This document shows, piece by piece, positions 1-10,700 of a DNA stretch of 41,411 bases. The stretch's first letter is position 1, and each line of letters begins with the position of its first letter. Source of the stretch: Rubrivivax sp. (GTDB lineage Bacteria; Pseudomonadota; Gammaproteobacteria; Burkholderiales; Burkholderiaceae_C); the NCBI GenBank assembly GCA_024641945.1, contig JAHECD010000029.1, forward strand, positions 1 to 41,411, read 5' to 3'. A program made the translations under genes and the position numbers. Below the pieces are notes generated by a model that was not told where the DNA came from, made no database searches, and saw only the letters and a list, made by a program, of their open reading frames with translations.

Positions 1-3000
1 CCCGAGCGTGAACACCGGCAGCACCGGGAAGTGCTTGCCGAAGACGAACTTGATCATGTCGATGGCGATGCCGATGCCCTCTTGCACCGTGGGCTCGCGC
101 GGCACCGGCGGCAGCGGCGGGTCCTGCGGCTCGCCGGGTGCGGGCTGCGTCGGCAACAGCCGCTGCGCCGCGGCCAGGCGCTCGTCGATCTCGAGCAGCA
201 CACGGCCACGCCGCGCGCGGTGGTCTTCCTGCCAGCGCGCAGAGGCGCCCGGGTCGTTGGCGACTTCTGCGGCGCCGGGGGCCGGCGCGGGTTCGGCCTC
301 GCGCAGACCGAACGGCCAGCAGGTGCGCAGCGCGGCAGTGATGGCGTCGTCATCGAGGGCCGCCGCCACGAGCAATGCACGTGCATCGGTGAGCAGTTGC
401 ATGGCCGTGGCGGCGCGCCCGCCGATCTCGGCCGCGTCGACGCCGGCGTAGTCGCCCTGGTCAGGCTCGGCCGCCTCGAACTCGTCCTTGGGCACCACCA
501 GATCGTGCCGGTTGAGCGCGCGCACGCCGGCCACGAGCTCGCGCACGGTGGCCGCCAACGCCTCGAACTCCAGCAGCCCCGGCGGCTCGCCGTGGGCATT
601 GACCTGCTGGATGTCGAGGCTCGCACCGGCGTTGGCGGCGTCGGCGGCGAAGGCCGCCATGAACGCATCGACGAGCCAGCGGCGCAGCGGTGTGAGGCCC
701 ATCTCGGCCTCGCCCGGCGGCGTACCCGAGGCGAGCACCAGCGACAGCGGGCCGCGCTGCAGCTGCGCCGGGGTGAGCACGATCGTGCCGTCGAGCGCGC
801 CATTGCGCACCTTGTTGGCCTTGAACGCAAAGTGCGCAGGGTCACCGAGCATGCGCGCCACCCAGGCATCCAGCCGAGGCTCGATGAGGCTGTGCGGGTC
901 GGCCGCCGCGGCGGCCTGCCACGCCGCCGGCATCGAGCCGGCGCTGCACAGCGCCATCACACGCTGCGCATACGAGACACCGCCGCGCGGCGTCTGCGTG
1001 ACCTGCGGCGCGATCGGGTTGGCGTGGGCGTCGAGCATGGCACTGGCCGCGGCCGAACGTTCGAGATTGTTCTGCGCGAGCTGGTAGACGCTCTCGGAGA
1101 CCATCACGTCGCTCACGGCGTCCCAGGTTTCGGCCAGGTCGTTGAGCACGCCGGTCACCACGCCTTGGTCGGCGGCCTTCACGATGGCAAGCACGGCAGA
1201 CGCTGGCCCCACACGCCACGCATCGAGCAGCGCCAGGCCATCGACGACGTCGCGTGCGGCGATCTTCTCGGCCGGCTGGTCGGCTGGCGTCTCGCCGGCG
1301 GCGCGCATGGGGTACTGCAGGCGGAAGTCGAGGATGTACTGCGCGCCGACAAAGTCCTGGGTCTCGCGCAGGCTGCGTTCGAAGCGGTAGCCCAGCAGCG
1401 CGGCGGGGGTCTGGCCGCGCTCGATGCCTTCGATCAAGGCGCGCGCCTTCTGCACGCGCGCCGAGCTGAGATCGATGTTGAAGGCCTCGCCGCCGCGCTC
1501 CGCATTGGCAAGGAAGCCGCTGCGCAGCATGGCCGCCGCCACCGCCTGCGTGAGCGACGGCGCGTGGGTGTAGCCCAGGCTGTCGGGTGCGGTGTCGCGT
1601 TTCAGGTCCTCGACAAAACCGTAGGCGCCGATGTGCAGGCCGAGCGGCTGATCGGCCTTGGCACGCGCCGCGCGCACGGATTCGAGCCGCTTGCTCGCCA
1701 GCCCCGTGGCCCACGCGTCGAAGCGGTACGAGAAAGTGTCGAGCGTGAGGCGGAAGGCGAGGTCGAGTTCGCCCACATTGAGCGGCGCCAGGTACGCCAG
1801 GCTCGCCCTGACCGAGCCGAGGTTGCGCCAGGCGAACGACACCTTGTCGCGGAAGTCGGCGAAGGTGGACGACGCCTGGAAACCCGACACGGCATGGTCG
1901 ACCGCCGGCACGGCGGCCACATTGCTCACGAGGTACGACTCCACCGTGGCGCCGCCCGTGACGGCAGGGATCTTCACGCTGTTGAGCATGCGAGACGTGG
2001 CCACCTCGTGGAAGGCGCTGGGCGCCGTGCTCGCCGCGATGCCGACGAAGGCCGGCGTGTTGCGCGACAGCGCCACGCTCTTGACGGCCGCGCTGACCTG
2101 CGGGCTTTCGGCGAGGGCCTTGTCGACGACGCGGAAGGCGCTCTTGTCGACCTCCTCTTCGGCCGAGAACGCGAGCATCGCCTCGAGCAGCGATTCGCCG
2201 TTCTGGCGTTTGGACAGCAGCGCCTTGGCCTGGCTGGTGTTGCCGAGTTCGTCGTGGATCTGCTGGATGTAGGGCGGGTCGAGCAGGTCGCCCGGCGCGC
2301 GGGCCTTCTTCTTGTCCTTGGGGTCGGCCTGCACCCACGGCACATAACCCAGGTCGTGTGCCTGCACGTCGTGCACGATGGTCTGCAGCAGCACCTGCAC
2401 CTGCTGCTGCACGCCGAACGCGCCGAGCAGGTTGTAGACGAGCGGCTGCTTCACGCTGCCCTGGGGCTGGCCGTACTGGTCGATGATGCCCGTGACCTTG
2501 ACCGCCTTGTTCGGGTTCTCGATGTTGCGGAACTGGCTTACCACCGACCAGGGCCCGCTCTGCACGAGCTCGCGCACGTCTTCCAGCTTGCCGCCGTCCA
2601 CGCGCGGCACGGTGGCCAGCGCCTGCCCCCACGAATTGCGCAGATAACCCAGCACCTTGGCCACGCTGGTCTCGTCGCTGCCCTGCGGCTGCAGGCCCGC
2701 CACCACGGGCAGCACGCCATACGGCTGCTTGCCGATGCGCAGCAGCGGCAGCGGTCCGCCCGGTCGCACCCAGCCGACGCAGAAGCTGCGCGCCACGTCG
2801 ATGGCACTGTCGGGCACGTATTCGGTATCGACGATGGGCACATTCCACAGCTCGTCGAGATAGCGCCCGAAGGTGCCGCGCCAGAGTGCATTGAGCATGT
2901 GCATCTGCGTGCGCTGCTCGGCCAGTTGCGCGCCCGGCAACAGGCCCGGCAGCAGCGTCTGGCCCTTGAAACCGAAGGCGCGCAGCAGCAGGTCGTAGGC

Positions 3001-4143
3001 GTCGGTGGTGCCGGCCGCAGGCACCGGCTGCGCACCGCCGGGGGGCGGGGGCACTTCACCACTGTCCAGCGCCGATGCGCCGCGGCCGGTGTTGTTGGTG
3101 GCCGTGCCGAGCGGCACGAAGGCCATGCCGTTGCTCGCCGCGTGGGCCTCGAACAGGTCTTCCAGCGCGTCGGCCGCGGATTCCGCGCCGAGCGTCCAGT
3201 CCACGCCCAGCACCACCAGCCGCTCGAGCGGCGAGCCGAAGGCAAACGGCACCGGGTCGTGGCGCTGCGCGAGGCGCTGGCTCACGTGCGCCGGCGTCAC
3301 GTCGATGCCCATGCCGACGGCCACCGCGGCGTCGTACTTGAACATCCATTCGCGGTCGGGGCCGAAGAGTGCGCCTTGCGCTTCTTCCTTGCTGGCGAGC
3401 GCGGGGTCGAGTTCCGGGCTCATCGGCAGGATGTCGGGCACGTTGCGGCCCCAGACGCGGAAGACCTCGCGCCGGCCCTTGGCATAGCCCACGGCGCAGA
3501 AGCGGTCGGGCATCAGCACGGCCGTGGTCTGGCGCGACAGCGACGTGACCGCCGCGGCCTCGCTCTCGTTGGCGGGGTCGGTGGCCTGCACGATGAATTG
3601 CGCGCGCGGCGCGCGGTAGGCGGCGACCAGGCGGCGCCAGACACCCGCCTCGGCCCCCTGCCCTTCGGCCTGGATGGCCCAGTACTCCTGCCCGCCGCGA
3701 CGCTCGGCATCGGTGAGGCCACGCACGTGGCGCATCACGTGGATCGTGTCGGGATAGATGCGGATCGCCAGCCGCTGGCCGGCGTCGAGGTAGCGGGTTT
3801 CGATGCGCACCGGCAGCAGCGCCACCGGCACGTCGCCCTGCAGCGACTGCACCAGGTCGGCCGGGTCGCCGAACTGGGCGACGAGACGGTCCGAGCGCTC
3901 GCGGATGCCCGACACGAGGTCGTTGCGCGTGTCGTGCGCGGCCTTCAGCGTGGCCTCGGATTGCGCGAGTTCCGTCTGCAGCGATTCGATGCGGTGCGCG
4001 GGGTCGCCCTGCGCACGCGCCTGTGCCAACTGCGCGCGCCCGAGGGCGACGTCCACGCGCGCCGCGTCGAGCGTGGGTTGCGAGGCCGCGAGCGCCTGGC
4101 GCATCTGGCCGATGGGGCCGCGGTCGATAGGGATCAGGGGCAT
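1..4143 (-). CDS. Giant uncharacterised protein, third gene of the trio (partial, C-terminus beyond the left edge)
   Basis: The frame is open from an ATG at 4143 to the window edge: 1381 codons with no stop. GAGGAGAG lies just upstream of the ATG, and the gene follows the previous stop by 39 bases. There is no signal peptide. Residues about 15-90 are Ala/Gln/Glu/Arg-rich and probably helical or coiled. A block around 106-136 contains LLPVRIETRYLD followed by LAIRIYPDTIHV. Near 345 is TATNNTG, and near 456-480 is GPLPLLRIGKQPYGVLPV. I recall similar blocks in very large hypothetical proteins from several bacterial phyla, but I know of no function and see no catalytic motif. The visible end (about 1335-1381) is Pro-rich and then hydrophobic. 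Base composition matches the neighbours, so recent transfer is not obvious. That this is a real gene is very likely; any function would be a guess. Confidence 0.85.
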   Translation of the reverse strand, partial: MPLIPIDRGPIGQMRQALAASQPTLDAARVDVALGRAQLAQARAQGDPAHRIESLQTELAQSEATLKAAHDTRNDLVSGIRERSDRLVAQFGDPADLVQSLQGDVPVALLPVRIETRYLDAGQRLAIRIYPDTIHVMRHVRGLTDAERRGGQEYWAIQAEGQGAEAGVWRRLVAAYRAPRAQFIVQATDPANESEAAAVTSLSRQTTAVLMPDRFCAVGYAKGRREVFRVWGRNVPDILPMSPELDPALASKEEAQGALFGPDREWMFKYDAAVAVGMGIDVTPAHVSQRLAQRHDPVPFAFGSPLERLVVLGVDWTLGAESAADALEDLFEAHAASNGMAFVPLGTATNNTGRGASALDSGEVPPPPGGAQPVPAAGTTDAYDLLLRAFGFKGQTLLPGLLPGAQLAEQRTQMHMLNALWRGTFGRYLDELWNVPIVDTEYVPDSAIDVARSFCVGWVRPGGPLPLLRIGKQPYGVLPVVAGLQPQGSDETSVAKVLGYLRNSWGQALATVPRVDGGKLEDVRELVQSGPWSVVSQFRNIENPNKAVKVTGIIDQYGQPQGSVKQPLVYNLLGAFGVQQQVQVLLQTIVHDVQAHDLGYVPWVQADPKDKKKARAPGDLLDPPYIQQIHDELGNTSQAKALLSKRQNGESLLEAMLAFSAEEEVDKSAFRVVDKALAESPQVSAAVKSVALSRNTPAFVGIAASTAPSAFHEVATSRMLNSVKIPAVTGGATVESYLVSNVAAVPAVDHAVSGFQASSTFADFRDKVSFAWRNLGSVRASLAYLAPLNVGELDLAFRLTLDTFSYRFDAWATGLASKRLESVRAARAKADQPLGLHIGAYGFVEDLKRDTAPDSLGYTHAPSLTQAVAAAMLRSGFLANAERGGEAFNIDLSSARVQKARALIEGIERGQTPAALLGYRFERSLRETQDFVGAQYILDFRLQYPMRAAGETPADQPAEKIAARDVVDGLALLDAWRVGPASAVLAIVKAADQGVVTGVLNDLAETWDAVSDVMVSESVYQLAQNNLERSAAASAMLDAHANPIAPQVTQTPRGGVSYAQRVMALCSAGSMPAAWQAAAAADPHSLIEPRLDAWVARMLGDPAHFAFKANKVRNGALDGTIVLTPAQLQRGPLSLVLASGTPPGEAEMGLTPLRRWLVDAFMAAFAADAANAGASLDIQQVNAHGEPPGLLEFEALAATVRELVAGVRALNRHDLVVPKDEFEAAEPDQGDYAGVDAAEIGGRAATAMQLLTDARALLVAAALDDDAITAALRTCWPFGLREAEPAPAPGAAEVANDPGASARWQEDHRARRGRVLLEIDERLAAAQRLLPTQPAPGEPQDPPLPPVPREPTVQEGIGIAIDMIKFVFGKHFPVLPVFTLG

Positions 4144-4182
4144 GGGGTTCTCTCCTCGCGCAGCGCGCGTGCGGCGCAGCGG

Positions 4183-7100
4183 TCAGGGCAGCAGGTCGGT
4201 GCCGATGTAATAGGCGCGGAACGGGCGTTGCAGCAGTGCTTGCGCCACCTGCGCCGCGTGGGCGCCGCCCGAAAGCGGCGTGAGCCACGGCGGCACCGGC
4301 GCCTGCGGGGCACTCAGGTGGCTCAGACGCAGGAACGGCCGCTCCAGGCCCGGCGGCAGCACCTGGTTCCAGTTGAGGTCTTTCCAGCCCTTCTTGCCGG
4401 GCGACGCGGTGACGCGCCCGCTGTCGGGCTCGTCGAAGCCGAATCGCGGCTCGGTCATCTGCTCCTCGAGCACGAAGCACCACTTGGCGACCTCGGCCTT
4501 GGCATTGGCCTGGTTCTTGTCATCGATCACGATGTCGAATCCCACGTAGACCAGGTCGGGCGGCAGCGGGCCGGCGAAGATCGGCTTCTTCACGATCATG
4601 TCCAGATCGGCCGGGATCGTGATGCCCGGCTCGGCCACGGTGAAATCACCGGGCAGCGCGAGTTTGTCGGCGCCCGGCTTCTTGCGCTGTGCATAGATCG
4701 TGAGGTTGGGATAACGCTTGATGAGCGTCGCGCGGATCACCAGCACCAGCTTGTCGCCCGGCGGATCGCCCGCCGGCGGCGGCTGCTTGCCGAGCGGCAG
4801 CAGCGTGCTCCAGCGGTGCAGTTCGTCGATGTCGGGCTGGCCGTCGAAGCGGTCCCAGAAATGGCGCATCGGCGTGCCGCGCTGGTCGGTCGGAAAGCCG
4901 CGCCACAACAGTTCGCGCGCCATCTCGTGGTTGGTGCCGACCATGAACGACTCGACAAAGCGGTTGTTCGTGCGCGCAAGCACGAGAAAGTCGTTCGGGA
5001 TCGCATTGGCGCCGGGCATCATCGACTCGGCGTCCATCACGGCGAGCCGCCGGCTCATCGGCTCCTCGAGGTGCGGATAGGCCATCACGCGGTCGAACAG
5101 CCGCGGCACGACGAAGCGGATGTCGGCAAAGAGCGCGCCGCCAGGCAGCGCGTGCGCCAGGTACGGGCTCGACAACTTGCGCGTGACGGCGTCGAAGGCG
5201 AGCGGCTGGCCGCCGATCGACAGCGTGGCCGCCAGCCGCGCGGGCACCGTGAGTTCGGGGTCGGTGCGGCGGCGCATCTCCGCCGAGACGGCCGTGATCG
5301 GAAAGTCCACCGGCACGATCTTGACGCCCGCCACGTCGAGCGGCGAGAACCACAGCTGGTTGTAGTCCTTCACCGCCTTGGTGAAGCGCGAGAGGGTGTC
5401 GCGGTCGCGCAGCGGTGCCGGCACCGTGACGGTGGCCACGCCTTCGGGCAGCGCCGCCGCGGCACCCGTGAACAGGCCGGCGAGCGCGCTGCCGACACCC
5501 GACGAGATGGCGACCGGCGCGGCGTCTGCACCGACCGGGAATGTATTCACCGGCAGCGTGGCAAAGACCGCGTTGTTGCCGAACAGGCTGACCTGCTGGC
5601 GCGCGACCGTCGCAACGCCGGTGCGCGCCGCCGCCGCGCCCACCACGGCACCAGCGGCCAGGTCGTTGGGCCCGGGCATGCGCGCGACCTTGGGCGCCAG
5701 CGCCTGGATCGCGCCCGTGCGCCCGTCGATGCGCAACGAGGTGACCGACGACTGCAGCACGCCCTGCTGCGTATTCAGCGACATCAGCAGGCCTTCGCTC
5801 GACTTGACGCCGGCGGTGGTCTGCACCTGCCGCGCCAGCGCCGCGATGGACACCGGCTGCACCGACTTCGCGGCCACCGCGAGCTGCGCGAATCGCACGA
5901 AATGCTGCTCCGTCAGCAGGCCCTGCTCGCGCTGCGCGACGAGCCGCGGCCGCCAGGCCTTGCCGGCGCCGGCCGCCTTGACATACCAGGCCTGCGCCGA
6001 CCTGGTCGTCGTCTGCAACGCCTTCAACTCGCTTGCACGGATCTGCCCGCTCAGGCCGATCGGCGCGAGGTCGACCATCGCGGCCATGTCGGCCGGCACT
6101 TCGAGCCGGTCGAAGCTCTTGCTGCCGAGGATGCCGTCGGGCACGTATTGGTTGGGGTCGATCGCCTGCGGGTGCTTGGTGGCCTGCACGAGCGTATTCA
6201 CCATCGCCGCCATCTGCACGGCCACGGACTTGCCGGCGACACGCCGCACGGCCGCCTTCAGCGCCGGGCGTTGCGCACTCGTGAGGCGGCGCAGGCCGGG
6301 GTCGGCAATCGCGTCGGGCACGCTGGTGACACCGATGCGTGCACGCACGGTCTCGTCGGGGCCGATGCGGATGCGCGACGCGGCCGGGCCGGCCACCGCG
6401 AAGAAGCGGTCGTCGGGCAGCTTCTTGAGCTTGCCGTGCAGCACCCGCTGCACTTCCTTGGCGAGCGCGGCGCGGGCCAGCGCACGCTCGGTGCGCAGCA
6501 CTTCGCCGATCTGGCCCCAGCAGGCGTCCATGAACGCCTCCTGGTTGGCGCGCACGACCTCGGTGCCCTTGCCCGCGGCGGCGCGGAAACGCGGGTCGCG
6601 GTTCAGGTCGTTGAGCCAGCGGCCCTCGGTGGCGTCGACCACGTGCCTGCGCGCGTGCCAGGCGCCGTAGATCGGCGGCGCGACGGTGGGCGCACGCTCG
6701 GGCGCCGCGGCCGACGTGAGCTGGGTCTGCGGCGCATTGACGATGGTCTGCAGCTTGCCCGCGACGTCGTCGCGTGCATGAGGATCGCTCGTATACGTGA
6801 CCGACGTGAGCGCGCCTTCGTACAACGGCGCGATGGGCAGCGCGTCGGCCGTGAGCAGCCGGTCGGCGTCCACCGACATCGGTGTCGTGCCCAGGGTCTG
6901 CAGACGGCTGGTGAGCTCCGCATCGCCGACGTACGCCTTGGGGGTCTTGATGCGCCGCGCCAGCGCCTCGAAGTCACCCGCCGGGCCGGTGGAGAACTCC
7001 CAATGGAAGTACACCGGCAGCACCACATCGCCCGCGAACGGCCTCTGCCACGCGGGCTGCAGCAGCAGCGGCGCATCGGGCGGCTCGACGAGCGGCTTGT

Positions 7101-7761
7101 TCAGGCCGCGCCGGCAGCCGACGTCGAAAGCCGGCACGAGGCAGGCGAAATAGTTGCGCGACGGCGCCAACCGCCGCGGGCTCACCAGCCGCGAGACGTT
7201 GTTCTCGGGCTGCTGCATCAGCTCGGCATCGATCTGCGCCTTGTCGCTCGTCCTGGTGGTGGCCTGCACATGCGCCCACATCCAGGATTCGTCGAGGTCC
7301 GGCAGCTCCTGCAACGCCACCGCCATCGGCACCGTCACCGACGGCAGCGGCGCGCCCGGCGTCATGCGCGGCAGCTTGACGTTGGCGCGGTCGAAGACCA
7401 CGAGCACGAGCCAGGGCCGCAGGCGCCCGCCTGCTGCCTGCGCCGGCGTGAACATCCACGGAAAATCGGGCGGGTCGAAATCGACGAGTGCCAGGTAGTT
7501 GGGCTCGAAGCTGGTGGCGTTCGGCTTGGGATCGGTGCGCAGCATGAGGCGGGTGTCGATGCCGATCACGTCGGCCGGCCCGAACAGGCGCAGACCCACG
7601 TTGCCCGTCACCGGCGCCGTGGCGTTGCCGTCCTTGTCGGCCGCGATGGTCAGGCCGAGCTTGACCTGCGGGCGGGCGTCGATGCCCAGCGCATCGGGCG
7701 TGGCGATGGCGCGCGAAAGGCCGCGCTTGGCCCAGGGCATGAAGCGGTAGTCGGTGGCCAT
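4183..7761 (-). CDS. Giant uncharacterised protein, second gene of the trio (1192 aa)
   Basis: The ATG at 7761 has GAGGAG about eight bases upstream and starts 13 bases after the stop of the preceding giant gene, so the two are almost certainly co-transcribed. No signal peptide or clear membrane helix is visible. The N-terminus reads MATDYRFMPWAKRGL. Residues 54-125 hold a dense block with LFGPADVIGIDTR, TSFEPNYLALVDFD, FPWMFTP and GRLRPWLVLVV. Near 930-965 is a second block, ESFMVGTNHEMARELLW followed by FPTDQRGT and then HFWDRFD. I recall near-identical blocks in large hypothetical proteins of myxobacteria, actinobacteria and others, so this looks like a widespread but unnamed family. No enzymatic site is recognisable. 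The middle (about 300-800) is Ala/Val-rich with mixed character. Function unknown. Confidence 0.87.
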   Translation of the reverse strand: MATDYRFMPWAKRGLSRAIATPDALGIDARPQVKLGLTIAADKDGNATAPVTGNVGLRLFGPADVIGIDTRLMLRTDPKPNATSFEPNYLALVDFDPPDFPWMFTPAQAAGGRLRPWLVLVVFDRANVKLPRMTPGAPLPSVTVPMAVALQELPDLDESWMWAHVQATTRTSDKAQIDAELMQQPENNVSRLVSPRRLAPSRNYFACLVPAFDVGCRRGLNKPLVEPPDAPLLLQPAWQRPFAGDVVLPVYFHWEFSTGPAGDFEALARRIKTPKAYVGDAELTSRLQTLGTTPMSVDADRLLTADALPIAPLYEGALTSVTYTSDPHARDDVAGKLQTIVNAPQTQLTSAAAPERAPTVAPPIYGAWHARRHVVDATEGRWLNDLNRDPRFRAAAGKGTEVVRANQEAFMDACWGQIGEVLRTERALARAALAKEVQRVLHGKLKKLPDDRFFAVAGPAASRIRIGPDETVRARIGVTSVPDAIADPGLRRLTSAQRPALKAAVRRVAGKSVAVQMAAMVNTLVQATKHPQAIDPNQYVPDGILGSKSFDRLEVPADMAAMVDLAPIGLSGQIRASELKALQTTTRSAQAWYVKAAGAGKAWRPRLVAQREQGLLTEQHFVRFAQLAVAAKSVQPVSIAALARQVQTTAGVKSSEGLLMSLNTQQGVLQSSVTSLRIDGRTGAIQALAPKVARMPGPNDLAAGAVVGAAAARTGVATVARQQVSLFGNNAVFATLPVNTFPVGADAAPVAISSGVGSALAGLFTGAAAALPEGVATVTVPAPLRDRDTLSRFTKAVKDYNQLWFSPLDVAGVKIVPVDFPITAVSAEMRRRTDPELTVPARLAATLSIGGQPLAFDAVTRKLSSPYLAHALPGGALFADIRFVVPRLFDRVMAYPHLEEPMSRRLAVMDAESMMPGANAIPNDFLVLARTNNRFVESFMVGTNHEMARELLWRGFPTDQRGTPMRHFWDRFDGQPDIDELHRWSTLLPLGKQPPPAGDPPGDKLVLVIRATLIKRYPNLTIYAQRKKPGADKLALPGDFTVAEPGITIPADLDMIVKKPIFAGPLPPDLVYVGFDIVIDDKNQANAKAEVAKWCFVLEEQMTEPRFGFDEPDSGRVTASPGKKGWKDLNWNQVLPPGLERPFLRLSHLSAPQAPVPPWLTPLSGGAHAAQVAQALLQRPFRAYYIGTDLLP

Positions 7762-7774
7762 GTCGGGGCGCTCC

Positions 7775-10700
7775 TCAGATCAGCGCTTCGAACGCTTCGG
7801 ATACCTGGAACCCGGCCGCATCGAGCGTGGCTGCGTGGGCCTTGGCGTTCCAGTACGTGGTGCTGGCCGCGGCCGCCGCCGGCTTGGCCGTGGCGCGGTC
7901 GGTGACCTGGTAGCCCGGGTTGGCCACGTCGACCTTGACCGCCACCTTGGGCTGCAGCCGCTGGCGCAGGTCGCTGCGCGCCGCGCCGCCGAAGGCGACG
8001 ACCCAGCGTGCGTCGGCCAGCAGCCCGAGGTGCGAGCTGCTGAAGATCCCGCGCTCGTCGCTCGACAGGTTGACCTCCTCGTAGTCGAAGGTCTCGGCCA
8101 CGACGTCGCCGCTCTCGAACGAGTCGACCGCCGCGGTGACGCCGGCGTCGTACTGCTCGAACGACGGGCCCTGCAGGCGGTCCTGCTCGGTCACGTCGAA
8201 GAACTGTGCGGCGGCAAAGTGGTCCTTCACCGCGGTCGTCGGGAAGCCACCGGCGCCGCCCGGCAGCGTGAGCGCGGGTGCACTGAAGCGGTTGGCGTCG
8301 AGCGGGCGCTTGGTGCCCAGGCGTTTGAGCGCGGCGCCAAGCGGGACGTACTTCTGGCGGAACGTGAGCGGGCCGCGCGGGTGCGCGATGAGATCGGTGA
8401 GGCCTTCGATCTTGGCCAGCGTGACGAACGCGTCCTCGGGCCGCGGCAGCTGCGCCGACCAGTTCTCGGTCTTGGCGATCAGCTTGCCGAGTTCGAGCGC
8501 CACGTCTTCCGTGGGCAGCGGTGTGTCGGGCACGCTGCCCCAGCTTTCGTCGAAATCGACGCTGTGTTCGCCGAAGAAACCCAGGTCCACCGTGGCCGAG
8601 CCGGCGGCGCGCCAGCGGCCGGGGCCGGCCAGCAGGCCTTCGATGCGTGCGCCGAGCGTGAAGCCGAGCAGGCAGACCTTGACCCACAGGCGCATGTCGG
8701 CTTCGAAGCGGAAACGCGGCTCGAGATAGACGATGACGTCGTACCCGAAGCCGCCGTCGAAACTGGCGACGCCGACGTCGGCCCACACACGCAGTTCCGA
8801 ACCGGACTGGATGGTTGCCGACGTGACGGCGAAATAACCCTCGAACTTGACGCCGACGATGCCGATCGAGAAACCCGCCCCCACCCGGTCCATCGCCGGC
8901 ACGTCGTCCGGGATGTCCTTGAAGCGCGGGTGGAAGCCGCCGGCGCTGAGCAGAAAACTCGGCTTGGCGCCGAAACTCGCGCGGAACGCGAAGCTGCCGG
9001 TGAGCGTGATGAAGAGCACCCGCGAATCGCGCAGCTTGCCGTCGAAGCCGATCTTGAACGGGTCGAAGATGATGTAGCCGACGAAGTCGATCTGCAGGCG
9101 CAGGATCGCGAGGTCCTTGCTGACCAGCGGCGGCAATTGAATGATCGCCTGGCCGATGATGACGATCTTGGACGTCTCGATCAGCACGCCGGCGCGGATG
9201 GTCACGAGGTTGGGCGTGCCCCAGCCGACCTCGAGCATCGGGCCGATGATGAAACCGCCGCGCTTGGTGGGGAACAGCGTGCGCAGCGTATTGATGATCT
9301 GCGGCGCATCGGCCACCGGGTTGGCAGGGAAGAGCACCGCATCGAGCGCGCCGGTGGCCAGGCCCTTGGACAGCGCATCGGTGCTGGTGGTGTGCTGCAG
9401 CCCGATGAGCCCGCCGATGCCGGTGAGCGTGAAGCCGAACGAGAGCTGGATCGGCGGAAAGTTGCCGAAGATCAGCAACAGCAGCGACCATCCGGCGTCG
9501 GGCACCTTGGTATTGAGGATGGCGATGGCCTTGATGCCGATGGCCATCATCTTGAGTTCGAGCACGCCGGCGTATTCGCCGCGCTCGGGGTCGAGATAGA
9601 TGTAGCCGCCGCCCTTGACGACACCCGCGTCGAGCGACAGGCCGGCGCCGTTGGGCGGCTTGAAGCCGAAGGCCACGCTCGGCGCACCGCCGAACAGGTC
9701 GCGCAGTTTGACGATGACGCCGAGACGGTCGACCGCCCCTTTGAACGGCCCGAGCTCGATGGCGAACGAGGCCGAAAGTTCGGCATCGATCTCGTCGAAG
9801 CTGCCGTTCAGTGGGTCGATGCCGAGATGGATGAGCTGCAGGTTCAGTGGCCCGCTCGGAATCTTGGGCACGGGCAGCGAGACATGCAGGCCGGTGCCGT
9901 CCTTCAGGTGCAGCTTGCCCTTGGCGTCGATCTGCGCCTCGACGGCAAAGTCCACCGTCACGTCGCCGGACAACACCTCCTTCAGCAGCTTGTCCTCGAT
10001 GACGAGCTTGATCTCGCCGTCGCGCAGGAACAGGTCGAAGCGTGGTTCGAGCGATTTGGCGGCGTCCTTCAGCGCCAGCTCGATCGCTGCGCCGATCTCC
10101 TTGACCTGCAGCGCAGCGGAGCCGAATCCGCCGAGCGACACCGGGCCCATCTTGAGCGCATAACCATCGGTCTGCTGCTTGGACAGCTCGACCGTGAGGG
10201 ACGGGTCGGTGCCCTCCACCTTGGCACGCCCCGGCGGCACCAGTGGTTGATAGACCTGCAGCGCGGCGCTGCCCTTGAGCGCGACCTTGGCAGGGCCTGC
10301 GGCGGCGGACGCGTTCAGGTTGAGCGCCGCGTCGAATTGCGCGCCGGCCGTGGCAGCCTCGGCCACGAGCTTGAAACTCAGCTTGGCCGGCCCGGCGGCC
10401 AGGCCGAACGGCACGACGATCGGGCCGAGCGCGCCGGCCGGCACGGCCGCGGCCATGCTCTGCGGTGTCCAGCCGAAGCCGCCGGCGTCGAGCGCGCTTG
10501 CGAACGTGCCGTCGATGAGCGCGCCGCCGAGCGCGGTGAACAGGCCGAGTGCCGACGCGGCGTCGTCGACCTGCCCCTGGTTGGGCCCGCCGCCCACGGT
10601 GCTGCGCGCGACGAAGGTGGCGAGTTGCTGCGCCTGCGATTGACCGGCAGCCACGGCGGCACGCGCGTCGCCCGACATCGTGAGCATCAGCTTGGCCAGG

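Noticed and set aside
31..7905. Plus-strand open frame of 2624 codons
   Set aside because: It is antisense to two giant genes that have proper ribosome binding sites and ordered motif blocks. Its product is an Arg/His/Gly-rich stream with no fold-like pattern, as expected for the complement of GC-rich coding DNA.
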